The notes beneath the pieces were generated by a model, which did not search any database, was not told the DNA's origin, and was given only the letters and a program-made list of their open reading frames with translations. DNA of 48,097 nt from an uncultured Opitutia bacterium (GTDB lineage: Bacteria; Verrucomicrobiota; Verrucomicrobiia; Opitutales; Opitutaceae): positions 1-48,097 of the forward strand of contig CAIJFT010000216.1 of assembly GCA_903820035.1 (NCBI GenBank), in the 5' to 3' direction. The translations under genes were made by a program, and so were the position numbers. Positions 1 through 7,353 of this stretch are shown in pieces (position 1 is the first letter of the stretch; the number at the start of each line of letters is the position of its first letter).

Positions 1-742
1 CAAAGAAGCACCCGTGCGGCACGCGCAACCACAGCCAGAGGTCGCCGGCCGCGCGTTCGAACACCGTGCCCTCGAGTCCGCCGCCGTGCGTCGTGGCCCG
101 CAGCCCGGTAACGGGGTCGCGGTAGTTGCCCGCTTCGCCCATGTCGATCGTGTCGCTCGCGCGCCACGTGCGGCCGTCGTCATCCGAGAGGTATTGGATC
201 GTCACGTGCCGACCCGGGTTCGCCTTGGCCTGCTGGCACACGAGCACGAGGCGGCCGCTGCGCAACTGGATCATCTGGCGCACGGCGCCGCACCAGCCGT
301 CCTGCAACAACACGGGCGCAGCCCACGTTTTGCCGTCGTCGGCGCTGCGCGCGATATACACCGGCAACCGGCAGCCTTCCTGCGGGCCGCCCTTGGCGTC
401 GTCCCACGTGAAGGCGATTTCCTTGCGGTTGAGGAATGCATACACGAGCGCGCCGGCCTTCGTGCGCAACAGCGCGCGCTCCCCGCTGGCCTGAAAACGC
501 TGTCCGTCGTAAATGACCTTCGGCTCCCAGGTGCGGCCCTCGTCGTGCGACACCAGCGCCCCGGCCGGGTCGACGCCCCAGATCGCTCCGTCGGCCCCGC
601 GCACAAACGGCCCCTGATGCGGGAAGGGCAACGCGGACACCTTTTCCTGCAGTACAAGGTCGGCCCGCGCGGGCAGCGCGCAGAGCAGGATGGCCAACAG
701 GCGGAACAACAAGGGAAACACGGGGGAACGGGCGGGTGACAC
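1..742 (-). CDS. BNR-repeat/sialidase-like exported protein (C-terminus outside window)
   Basis: The minus strand from a GTG at 742 stays open to the window edge, giving 247 residues of a longer protein. It begins with a hydrophobic signal sequence (FPLLFRLLAILLCALPARA). Two Asp-box (BNR) motifs are visible: SHDEGRTWEP near residue 70 and SADDGKTWAAP near residue 125, with a third, SDDDGRTW, near residue 180. Such repeats form the blades of a sialidase-type six-bladed propeller, so the protein is probably an exported glycan-binding or glycan-cleaving enzyme. The Arg triad needed to claim sialidase activity cannot be checked because the protein is cut. There is no ATG in frame, so the GTG start is chosen because it precedes the signal peptide directly. 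No clear Shine-Dalgarno sequence is present. Confidence 0.8.
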   Translation of the reverse strand, partial: MSPARSPVFPLLFRLLAILLCALPARADLVLQEKVSALPFPHQGPFVRGADGAIWGVDPAGALVSHDEGRTWEPKVIYDGQRFQASGERALLRTKAGALVYAFLNRKEIAFTWDDAKGGPQEGCRLPVYIARSADDGKTWAAPVLLQDGWCGAVRQMIQLRSGRLVLVCQQAKANPGRHVTIQYLSDDDGRTWRASDTIDMGEAGNYRDPVTGLRATTHGGGLEGTVFERAAGDLWLWLRVPHGCFF

Positions 743-860
743 TAATCTGATACCAAGAGGCGCCCCGTCTGACGCAAACGCAACCAACTGGTCATAACAA
801 ATGCCAGCATCTCGCGCATTGTGCCAACGACGCGATTGCCCTTTGTCTGGCACCCTACTC

Positions 861-1640
861 ATGCGTCCCTCGCTCCTCCGGTCCCGTATCCGCCAAGGCA
901 AAGCCGCGCGCATCGCGTGCCTCTACTATCCGACCGCCATGTTGCCGGCCCACGCCGCCAAGGCCGGGTTCGACGCCATCTGGCTCGACGCCGAGCACAG
1001 CACCTGGGACCGCCGCGAACTGCAGCGCATGATCGCGCTGCACCACCTCGCGAACATCGACTGCATCGTCCGCACCGGCAGCCGCAACCCGACCGATCTC
1101 TACCACCTGCTCGAGGACGGCGCGACCGGCCTGATGTGCCCGCTCGTCAACACCGCCGCCGATGCGACCGCGCTCGCCCAGGCCGTGAAGTTCTTCCCCG
1201 TCGGCCAGCGCGGGCTCGACGGCGCCGGCATCGACAACAACTACTACCTCGACGGCACCCTGACCTACCCCGCGACCGCCAACGCCGAGACGTTCCTCAT
1301 GGTGCAGATCGAGACGCCCGAAGCGCTGGCCAACATCGACGCGATCGCGGCCGTGCCCGGCGTCGACGGCCTCTTCATCGGCCCCGGCGACCTCTCCCAG
1401 CGCTTCGGCTGCCCGCTCGACTGGACCAACCCGAAGATGATCGAGGCGCAGGCCAAGGTGGCCGCCGCCGCCGCCCGCCACGGCAAGGCCTGGGGCCGGC
1501 CGTCCGGCACCGCCGAGGACATCGCCCTCCTCGCCAAACAGGGCGCGCAACTCATCGCCCACGGCAGCGACTTCGGCGCCGTGATGAAGATGCTCCCGGC
1601 CTTCGCGCAAACGCTGAAGACCGGCCTCGGCGAGGCGTGA
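861..1640 (+). CDS. HpcH/HpaI-family class II aldolase
   Basis: A 259-residue protein of the HpcH/HpaI aldolase family, which splits or forms 2-keto-3-deoxy acids (for example 2-keto-3-deoxyglucarate or 4-hydroxy-2-oxo acids) with a divalent metal. The strand carrying WLDAEHS near residue 40 and the block VQIETPEALANIDAI followed by GVDGLFIGPGDLS (residues about 150-180) are the family signature. The Glu of QIETPEA and the Asp of GPGDL are the usual metal ligands. An ATG 60 bases upstream (801) would add 20 residues unlike the family, so 861 (MRPSLLRSRI) is preferred. The protein is cytoplasmic with no signal peptide. The substrate cannot be read from the sequence, but a sugar-acid product of the neighbouring catabolic genes would fit. 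Confidence 0.9.
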   Translation: MRPSLLRSRIRQGKAARIACLYYPTAMLPAHAAKAGFDAIWLDAEHSTWDRRELQRMIALHHLANIDCIVRTGSRNPTDLYHLLEDGATGLMCPLVNTAADATALAQAVKFFPVGQRGLDGAGIDNNYYLDGTLTYPATANAETFLMVQIETPEALANIDAIAAVPGVDGLFIGPGDLSQRFGCPLDWTNPKMIEAQAKVAAAAARHGKAWGRPSGTAEDIALLAKQGAQLIAHGSDFGAVMKMLPAFAQTLKTGLGEA

Positions 1641-1804
1641 GCAGACATTTGAAAGCGGAGTGCTGAGGGTTGAGCGACCAACCCGAAACGAGACCCGTGC
1701 TGACAAGGCCCGATGCGAACAGCGGGTCACACCACCGCGGGTTCCCGCACGTTCGGACATTGCACTAAGTCCGGACGCGCGGCGATGCTGCGGGCACCCC
1801 GCCT

Positions 1805-2953
1805 ATGCTCCGCTCCCTCGTTGCCCTGCTCGGCTGCGTCCCGGTCCTCGCCTTCGCCGGCAGTGCACCCGCGGCCGGCTCATTCTCCTCCACGCTCCAG
1901 CCGTTTCTCGACCAAAAGGTCCTGGTCGGCGCCGTCACGCTGGTGGCGGATAAGGACCGCGTGCTCGACGTCACCACCACCGGGCTCGCCGACCTCGCGG
2001 CGCAGCGGCCGATGCGCGCGGACGACCTTTTCTGGATCGCCTCGATGAGCAAGCCGATCACCGCGGCCGCCTTTCTGATGCTGGTCGACGAAGGCAAGGT
2101 GGGCCTCGACGACCCGATCACGAAGTACCTGCCCGAGTTCAAGGAGCAGATGGTCATCGCCGAAAAGGACGCGAGCCATGTCCTCCTGAAAAAGCCGGCC
2201 CAACCCGTCCTCGTCCGCCACCTGCTGAGCCACACCGCCGGCTTCGACTTCAGCTCCGCGATCGAGAAGCCGACGCTCGACTTCACCCCGCTGCGCGTCG
2301 CGGTGCTGAGCTACGCCGCCCAGCCGCTCCTCTGGGAGCCGGGAATCAAGTACAAATACGCCAACGCTGGCATCAACACCGCCGCCCGCATCCTCGAGGT
2401 CGTCACCGGCCAAAGCTACGAGGCCTTCCTGCAAACCCGCCTGCTCGATCCGCTGGGCATGACCGATACCACGTTCTGGCCCGCGGCGGCCCAGACCGCC
2501 CGCATCGCCACGTCGTATAAGGCAACCAAGGACAAATCGACCGTCGAGGCGACGCCCGTGACCCAGCTGTTCTATCCCCTCACCGACCGCGTCCGCCGCC
2601 ATCCGATGCCCGCCGGCGGCCTGTTTTCCACCGCCGCCGACTGCGCCACGTTCGGCCAGCTGCTGCTCAACGGCGGCACCCACCAAGGCCGGCGGCTGCT
2701 GAGCGAGGCCGCGGTGCGGCAGATGACGTCCCGGCAAACGCCGGCGAACGTCAAGGAGAGCTACGGTTTCGGCGTGCAGCTGGACGCCACCGGCTACGGC
2801 CACGGCGGCGCCTACAGCACCCAACTCCACGTCGACCCGACCCACGGGCTCGTGACCATCTTCATGGTGCAGAACGCCGGCTGGCGCAGCGACGACGGCA
2901 AGAAAATCGAACCCGCCTTCCGCGCCGCCGCCGTCGCCCGCTTCGCCCCGTAG
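1805..2953 (+). CDS. Exported class C beta-lactamase-family serine hydrolase
   Basis: A 382-residue protein with an N-terminal signal peptide (LVALLGCVPVLAFAGSAPA). It has the motifs of the beta-lactamase/penicillin-binding fold: the nucleophile box S80-M-S-K83 in WIASMSKPIT, Y185-A-N187, and H333-G-G in place of KTG. This combination is typical of family VIII esterases and D-Ala-D-Ala-type hydrolases and not of true AmpC enzymes, so an ester or peptide substrate is as likely as a beta-lactam. It should act in the periplasm. It is the first gene of a plus-strand pair with the esterase at 3013, separated by a hairpin repeat at 2965-2999. Confidence 0.9.
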   Translation: MLRSLVALLGCVPVLAFAGSAPAAGSFSSTLQPFLDQKVLVGAVTLVADKDRVLDVTTTGLADLAAQRPMRADDLFWIASMSKPITAAAFLMLVDEGKVGLDDPITKYLPEFKEQMVIAEKDASHVLLKKPAQPVLVRHLLSHTAGFDFSSAIEKPTLDFTPLRVAVLSYAAQPLLWEPGIKYKYANAGINTAARILEVVTGQSYEAFLQTRLLDPLGMTDTTFWPAAAQTARIATSYKATKDKSTVEATPVTQLFYPLTDRVRRHPMPAGGLFSTAADCATFGQLLLNGGTHQGRRLLSEAAVRQMTSRQTPANVKESYGFGVQLDATGYGHGGAYSTQLHVDPTHGLVTIFMVQNAGWRSDDGKKIEPAFRAAAVARFAP

Positions 2954-2964
2954 CACTTCCCCCC

Positions 2965-2999
2965 GTAGCCGCGTTGGAACGCAGCGACCACCCGGCTAC
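2965..2999 (+). repeat. GTA-hairpin intergenic repeat, copy 1
   Basis: The arms GTAGCCG (2965-2971) and CGGCTAC (2993-2999) are perfectly complementary. The 30-base core 2962-2991 recurs at 21864-21893 with only three differences. It begins 12 bases after a stop codon and ends 14 bases before the next start. Four other gene ends in the window carry a GTA followed by GC and an inverted repeat. Confidence 0.6.
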
Positions 3000-3012
3000 C
3001 CGATCCTCCCCG

Positions 3013-3906
3013 ATGAAAAACCCCCTCCGCCTCTTCCTCGCCACCCTGCTGATCCTCGCCCGCGCGGTCGCGGCCGAGCCGGTCGTCACGCGCAACCTCG
3101 CCTACGGCACCGCGCACGAACGCCAGGTGCTCGACGTCCATACTCCGGCCGGCGCCAAGAACCTGCCGGTCGTTTTCTGGATCCACGGCGGCGGCTGGCA
3201 GACGGGCGACAAGGCCGGCGTCCAGCAAAAGCCCGCGGCATTCACCGCCCGCGGTTATGTTTTCGTCTCCACCAACTACCGGCTCATGCCGCAGTCCGAC
3301 ATGGGCTCGATCATCCGCGACGTCGCCCAGTCGCTCGCCTGGGTCCACAAAAACATCGCCGCCCACGGGGGCGACCCGACGCGCGTCTTCGTCATGGGCC
3401 ACTCCTCCGGCGCCCAGCTCGCCGCGCTGGTCTGCACCGACGACCGCTACCTCAAGGCGCACGGTGTGCCGTTTTCGATCCTCAAGGGCTGCGTGCCCGT
3501 CGACGGCGACACCTATGACGTACCAGCCATCGTCACCAACGGCGAAGTGCGCCGCCGCCTGCACGGCCAGCCGGAACCGAAGTTCGGCCACCGCGCCAAG
3601 TTCGGCACCGCCGAACAGCACCGCGAGTTCTCCGCCGTTACCCACGTCGCCCGCGGCCAGGACATCCCCCCGTTTCTCCTGCTCCACATCACCGAAAACC
3701 CCGACACGGCAGCCCAGGCCTTCCGGCTTGGCACGGTGCTCCGCGACGCCGGTATCGCCGCAAAACTCGTCGCCGCCCGCGACACCACGCACAACGGCAT
3801 CAACGCCAACCTCGGCGGCGCGGGCGATCCGACCACGCAGGAAATATGGGCGTTCATGGATGCCGCGCTCAAAGGGCCCGGTAAATCCGGTCCCGACCGC
3901 CGCTAA
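3013..3906 (+). CDS. Exported alpha/beta-hydrolase esterase
   Basis: A 297-residue alpha/beta hydrolase with a signal peptide (LRLFLATLLILARAVAA). The oxyanion-hole motif HGGGW is at about residues 60-64 and the nucleophile elbow GHSSGAQ is near residue 135. The catalytic His is probably that of DTTHNGI near residue 260. The order matches the BD-FAE/carboxylesterase group (esterase/lipase D family), which removes acetyl or other acyl groups from glycans and small esters. The ATG at 3013 is chosen over an upstream ATG at 2974 because the signal peptide starts here and the upstream piece lies in the hairpin repeat. It is followed by a T-rich terminator that also overlaps the converging gene's stop. 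Confidence 0.88.
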   Translation: MKNPLRLFLATLLILARAVAAEPVVTRNLAYGTAHERQVLDVHTPAGAKNLPVVFWIHGGGWQTGDKAGVQQKPAAFTARGYVFVSTNYRLMPQSDMGSIIRDVAQSLAWVHKNIAAHGGDPTRVFVMGHSSGAQLAALVCTDDRYLKAHGVPFSILKGCVPVDGDTYDVPAIVTNGEVRRRLHGQPEPKFGHRAKFGTAEQHREFSAVTHVARGQDIPPFLLLHITENPDTAAQAFRLGTVLRDAGIAAKLVAARDTTHNGINANLGGAGDPTTQEIWAFMDAALKGPGKSGPDRR

Positions 3907-3921
3907 ACCGGACATCCCGGC

Positions 3922-3963
3922 ACCTGACCTCGCCCGTAAAAACGCCGCTCAGGTCGTTTTTTT
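3922..3963 (+). terminator. Rho-independent terminator of the esterase gene
   Basis: ACCTGA (3922-3927) pairs with TCAGGT (3949-3954), followed by CG and seven T residues (3957-3963). The right arm covers the stop codon of the converging minus-strand gene (3951-3949). Confidence 0.6.
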
Positions 3964-4509
3964 ATCGGGGTCCGTCGCCTTGATGTAGCGATCCAGTTGC
4001 GTCCCGGGCGGCCGCCAGTCCGGCCCGAGGCGGACGTCCTTCTGGCCGGACACCGAACCCGGCGCGGCGTGACCACCCCGGTCGTCGGCCCGGCGCATCT
4101 CCCACCAGCACTGGCCGCGGTGGTTGTGCTCATGGTCGATCACGAAGCCCGCCTCGCGCATCATCGGTCCGGTCCAACCCATGCAGTGGTCGCAATAATC
4201 CCGATACTGCTCGAGGCCGTTGCGCAGCAAAAAGCCCTTCGACGGGCACTGGTGCATGTCGATGCGGAAGACGCCCGGCTGGTGCGTGATGGCGAAGCCG
4301 AGCTCTGGCGACTCCTCGTTCAGCGTGTGGCCCCAGTACTTCACCATGCCCGCGAAGCCCTCGCGCTCGATCAGCTCGCGCGCGTGACGCTGGCTGTCGT
4401 GGTTAATCGCCTCGTTCCAGTAGTCGCGCACCAGGGCGTGTCCGCCCTCGCGCTCCAACCAGCCGAAGGACCATTCGTAGTGGGCACAGAAATCGTAGCA
4501 GCCGATCAT
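3949..4509 (-). CDS. Cys/His-motif protein, possibly L-2-amino-thiazoline-4-carboxylate hydrolase-like
   Basis: A 186-residue cytoplasmic protein with no signal peptide. It shares a pattern with the gene immediately upstream (4532-5059): a CP followed by a short K-containing segment (HQCPSKGF here), then YCxHC (YRDYCDHC here), then a further Cys near the C-terminus (GQCWWEM). This spacing recalls the ATC-hydrolase family (L-2-amino-thiazoline-4-carboxylic acid hydrolase), but I recognise it only loosely, and the function should be treated as unknown. The Cys/His cluster suggests metal binding or thiol catalysis. The start at 4509 lies 22 bases after the upstream gene's stop, so the two are very probably co-transcribed paralogues. 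The charged C-terminal tail overlaps the opposing terminator. Confidence 0.75.
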   Translation of the reverse strand: MIGCYDFCAHYEWSFGWLEREGGHALVRDYWNEAINHDSQRHARELIEREGFAGMVKYWGHTLNEESPELGFAITHQPGVFRIDMHQCPSKGFLLRNGLEQYRDYCDHCMGWTGPMMREAGFVIDHEHNHRGQCWWEMRRADDRGGHAAPGSVSGQKDVRLGPDWRPPGTQLDRYIKATDPDKKTT

Positions 4510-4531
4510 GGGAAATGGGTTTGGCGGTGGC

Positions 4532-5059
4532 TCAGCTCCGTGCGTCCGCGATCGCCTTCAGGTCCTGCGGGGCCAGGCCGGCCGCCGCCGGGGCGAAGGT
4601 GTGGCAACACGACCCGTTGCCCCCCGCAAGGCGCATGGTCAGACCCGCCGCCGCCGCCCGCGACTGCCCCAGGTGGTAACAGTGCTGGCAATACTCGCGG
4701 ACGATGTCGCGGCCGCCCGCGCGGAGATGCTTGATCGCCGGACATTCCACCACGGCCACCTCAACGCGGTCCGCGTGCTCGGTGACCGTAACCTTTGCCC
4801 CGGGCTCCGCCGCGAAAAACGCCCGCCAGTACCGCGCGACCGCGGGCAATCCCCCCTGCCGCCAGCGCGCATTGGCCGGCGCGTAGTAATCGCGGCCCAA
4901 ATCCTCCAGATAACGCCGCCACCCGTCGGTCCCGAGTCGCCCGAGGATGAAGCGGAACGTCGCGTTCGTCGCGTAGTAGAAATCGGCCGAACCCTGCGGC
5001 TTCGTGTCGGTGTACGGCAGATCGGAGGTCGGGGAGGAACTCATGCGGCGGACGGTCAT
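4532..5059 (-). CDS. Cys/His-motif protein, paralogue of the next gene
   Basis: A protein of about 175 residues (170 if the ATG at 5044 is used) and first gene of a minus-strand pair. The N-terminal half (FYYATNATFRFILGRLG) is helical. The C-terminal half has VVECPAIKHLRAGG, then VREYCQHCYH, then NGSCCHTFAP. CP, YCxHC and a final Cys pair are shared in order with the downstream gene, so the two are homologous. The family is tentatively ATC-hydrolase-like and no activity is claimed. A longer frame up to 5167 exists, but its extra residues run into the divergent promoter region. The pair is divergent from the regulator at 5194, which is the usual layout for local control. Confidence 0.75.
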   Translation of the reverse strand: MTVRRMSSSPTSDLPYTDTKPQGSADFYYATNATFRFILGRLGTDGWRRYLEDLGRDYYAPANARWRQGGLPAVARYWRAFFAAEPGAKVTVTEHADRVEVAVVECPAIKHLRAGGRDIVREYCQHCYHLGQSRAAAAGLTMRLAGGNGSCCHTFAPAAAGLAPQDLKAIADARS

Positions 5060-5193
5060 CGGGGAGGCCGGGAAGAATGTCACCTGCGAAACCGCACGGT
5101 TCGCGGGGCATGCGCCCGCCGCCGCAACCGGCCCGCACCCGTGATCAGCATTGGTCTCCGCCGCCAAATCCGTTCCTCTGCTGGTAACATCCC

Positions 5194-6324
5194 ATGTCCC
5201 GTCACCGCGGAGTCCTCGATTTGCCCAAGCGTCTGTCCCTGTCCTCGCAGGCGGCCGACGCCCTCCGCAAGGCCATCGCGGGCAACGCGTGGCCGGAGTT
5301 CCTGCCCAGCGAGCGCCGCCTCTGCCAGCTCCTGCAGGTGAGCCGACCGACCGTCCGGACTGCGCTGGGTTTGCTGGCCCAGGAGGGCCTCATCGAGATC
5401 CACCACGGCCGGCGGCACCAGCTCCTGACGCGGCCCGCCGCCCCCGCCGCGACCCAAAGCCGGCTCGTCGTGCTCGTTTCGCACGAGCCGCTCGCGCACC
5501 TGACGCTCACCGCCTATCAGGGCGTGACGGAAATGCGGGCCCAGCTCGCCGAACACGGCTTCACCACGGAGGACTTCGTTTGCCAGGGTCGCAGCGCCAA
5601 CACCCAGCGCAGCAAACTCGAGGCCTTCGTCCGCCGGAACCGCATCTTCTGCTGCGTGCTGGTTTCCGTCACCCGGAACGTGCAGGAGTGGTTCGCCCGC
5701 CACTCGATTCCCGCGCTCGTCCTCGGCTCGTGCCATCCCGAGGTGCGGCTGCCGTCGCTCGACGTCGACTACCGCGCCGTCTGCCGCCACGCCGCGGGCG
5801 TCTTCCGGCGCGCCGGTCATCGCCGCCTCGCGTTTCTCGTGCCTGACTCCGGTGTCGCCGGCGACTTGGTCAGCGAGGCCGGCTGGCTCGAAGGCGCCGC
5901 GGCCCGGCCGGGTTCCCCCAATGTCGAGGCTGTCATCGTGCGCCACGACGGCTCCCCGGCTCACCTCGCGGCGCGGCTCGATGCGCTGTTAGCCTCCCCC
6001 CGCCCGCCGACGGCCCTGCTCGTGGCGAAACCCGTGCACACGCTCTCCGTCGTCGTCCAGCTGCTCAAGCGTGGCATCACGGTACCGGATCCGGTGTCGC
6101 TCATCGCCCGCGACCACGACCAGCTGTTTGAAGACGAGCTCGCACACTACGCCTTCACGGGAGACTCGTTCGCGCACCGGCTCTCGCGGCTCATGCTGCA
6201 GATGGTCGGGCAGGGCCACCTGCCGCCGGAACCCAGCCTGATGTTTCCCCGCTACGTGCCCGGCGGCACGGTCCAGGCGCGCAAGGGCGGAGCGGGCCCG
6301 CCATCGTTGAAAGGGGAAGAGTGA
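5194..6324 (+). CDS. GntR-type HTH regulator with LacI/periplasmic-binding sensor domain
   Basis: A 376-residue transcription factor. Residues about 12-78 form a GntR winged helix (SSQAADALRKAI, then LPSERRLCQLLQVSRPTVRTAL, then LAQEGLIEIHHGRR). Residues about 90-360 are a LacI/GalR-like sugar-sensing domain, seen in VVLVSHEP, LDVDYRAVCRHAAGVFRRAGHRRLAFL and the late PDPVSLIARDHD. This architecture is that of AraR-type sugar repressors. The divergent Cys/His gene pair is the obvious target. A TGTAC-containing inverted repeat before the TonB receptor (9867) is another candidate, because the AraR operator of Bacillus has TGTAC half-sites. The stop codon lies inside a long hairpin (6309-6361). 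Confidence 0.88.
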   Translation: MSRHRGVLDLPKRLSLSSQAADALRKAIAGNAWPEFLPSERRLCQLLQVSRPTVRTALGLLAQEGLIEIHHGRRHQLLTRPAAPAATQSRLVVLVSHEPLAHLTLTAYQGVTEMRAQLAEHGFTTEDFVCQGRSANTQRSKLEAFVRRNRIFCCVLVSVTRNVQEWFARHSIPALVLGSCHPEVRLPSLDVDYRAVCRHAAGVFRRAGHRRLAFLVPDSGVAGDLVSEAGWLEGAAARPGSPNVEAVIVRHDGSPAHLAARLDALLASPRPPTALLVAKPVHTLSVVVQLLKRGITVPDPVSLIARDHDQLFEDELAHYAFTGDSFAHRLSRLMLQMVGQGHLPPEPSLMFPRYVPGGTVQARKGGAGPPSLKGEE

Positions 6325-6361
6325 AAGCCCCCCCGGGCGAAGCCCGGGCCTTTCCCCTTTC
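6309..6361 (+). terminator. Long nested hairpin at the end of the regulator gene
   Basis: GAAAGGGGAA (6309-6318) pairs perfectly with TTCCCCTTTC (6352-6361). Nested inside, CCCGGGC (6332-6338) pairs with GCCCGGG (6342-6348) around a GAA loop. It spans the TGA at 6322-6324. There is no T run, so it may slow or end transcription, or protect the RNA 3' end. The next gene starts at 6382. Confidence 0.5.
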
Positions 6362-6381
6362 CACCTGGAGCCTTCAACGGC

Positions 6382-7302
6382 ATGACTCCGCCTGAGATGC
6401 CCCCTCTTCCTCCGGACTTCGGCCGCATTGGCCTGGGCTGCGTCACGTTCGGCCGCGAGATCGACGAGGCCGCCGCCTTCGCCCTGATGGACCACGCTTA
6501 CTCCCGCGGCGTGCGCGGCTTCGACACCGCCGCGGCGTATGGCGGTGGCGCCTCCGAGCGCCTCGTCGGCCGCTGGCTCGCGGCCCGGCGGCCCGCGGGC
6601 GGCTCGCTGATTGTCGCCACCAAGCTGTTGCCGCCCTACACGCCGGAAGCCTTGCGCGCCGGGGTCGAGGCGTCCCGGCAACGCCTCGGGGTCGACACAC
6701 TCGACGTGTTGTATCTGCATCGGTGGGACGCCACCGTCGAGGCCGACGCGGTGTTGGTCGCCCTCGACCGGCTCGTCAACGAAGGTCGCGTGCGTCACCT
6801 CGGCTTCAGCAATGTCACCGCGGCCCCGCTTGAACGCCTGTTGGAGCGGCAGGCCGCGTTGGGCCTCGCCCCGTTCCGCGCGGTGCAAAACAACCACAAC
6901 CTCGCGGTGTGCGACCTCGACGAATCGTTGCGCACAATCGCCCGGCGCCTCGGCCTCGCCCTCGTCGGCTACAGTCCGCTCGCCGCCGGTTTTCTCACCG
7001 GCAAACACCGGCACGGCGCCGCGCCCGACACGCGCTTCACGATCGTGCCGGGACACCAGGACGTTTACTTCCACCCGACGGCCTTCCGCCGGCTCGACCA
7101 CTTGCTGGCGGTCGCGGCCCGCACCGGCCACCCGGCCATCCACCTCGCGCTGGCCTGGGCGTTGCACCAGCCCGACATCGGCACCGTGCTCGTCGGTGGC
7201 CGCACGCCGGCGCATCTGGATCAGGCCTTCGATGCACTGGCGTTCAACGACGCGGCGGTTTTGGCCGAGCTGGCCATGCTGGGGGGAAACTCCGGCAGTT
7301 GA
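6382..7302 (+). CDS. Aldo/keto reductase
   Basis: A 306-residue cytoplasmic NADPH-dependent aldo/keto reductase of normal length. The full catalytic tetrad is visible: Asp48 and Tyr53 in GFDTAAAYG, Lys81 in IVATK and His113 in YLHRWD. The C-terminal cofactor segment contains GTVLVGGRTPAHLDQAF. The proline-rich N-terminus is slightly extended. It lies 57 bases downstream of the regulator on the same strand and may be read through the hairpin between them. The layout suggests reduction of a sugar aldehyde or ketone released by the surrounding pathway, but the substrate is not determinable. It converges on the DMFase-like gene at 7354. Confidence 0.92.
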   Translation: MTPPEMPPLPPDFGRIGLGCVTFGREIDEAAAFALMDHAYSRGVRGFDTAAAYGGGASERLVGRWLAARRPAGGSLIVATKLLPPYTPEALRAGVEASRQRLGVDTLDVLYLHRWDATVEADAVLVALDRLVNEGRVRHLGFSNVTAAPLERLLERQAALGLAPFRAVQNNHNLAVCDLDESLRTIARRLGLALVGYSPLAAGFLTGKHRHGAAPDTRFTIVPGHQDVYFHPTAFRRLDHLLAVAARTGHPAIHLALAWALHQPDIGTVLVGGRTPAHLDQAFDALAFNDAAVLAELAMLGGNSGS

Positions 7303-7353
7303 CCCCCCCGGGTGGCCCTGCGTTCACGCGCCGGGCGACCCGACCCGGTCACC

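Noticed and set aside
801-860. N-terminal extension of the HpaI-type aldolase from the ATG at 801
   Set aside because: The extra 20 residues include Cys/Arg-rich sequence with no family match. The ATG at 861 fits the family start.
1755-1778. Imperfect inverted repeat GGAC...GTCC before the serine hydrolase
   Set aside because: Only four to six pairs match and the centre is asymmetric. It is too weak to call an operator.
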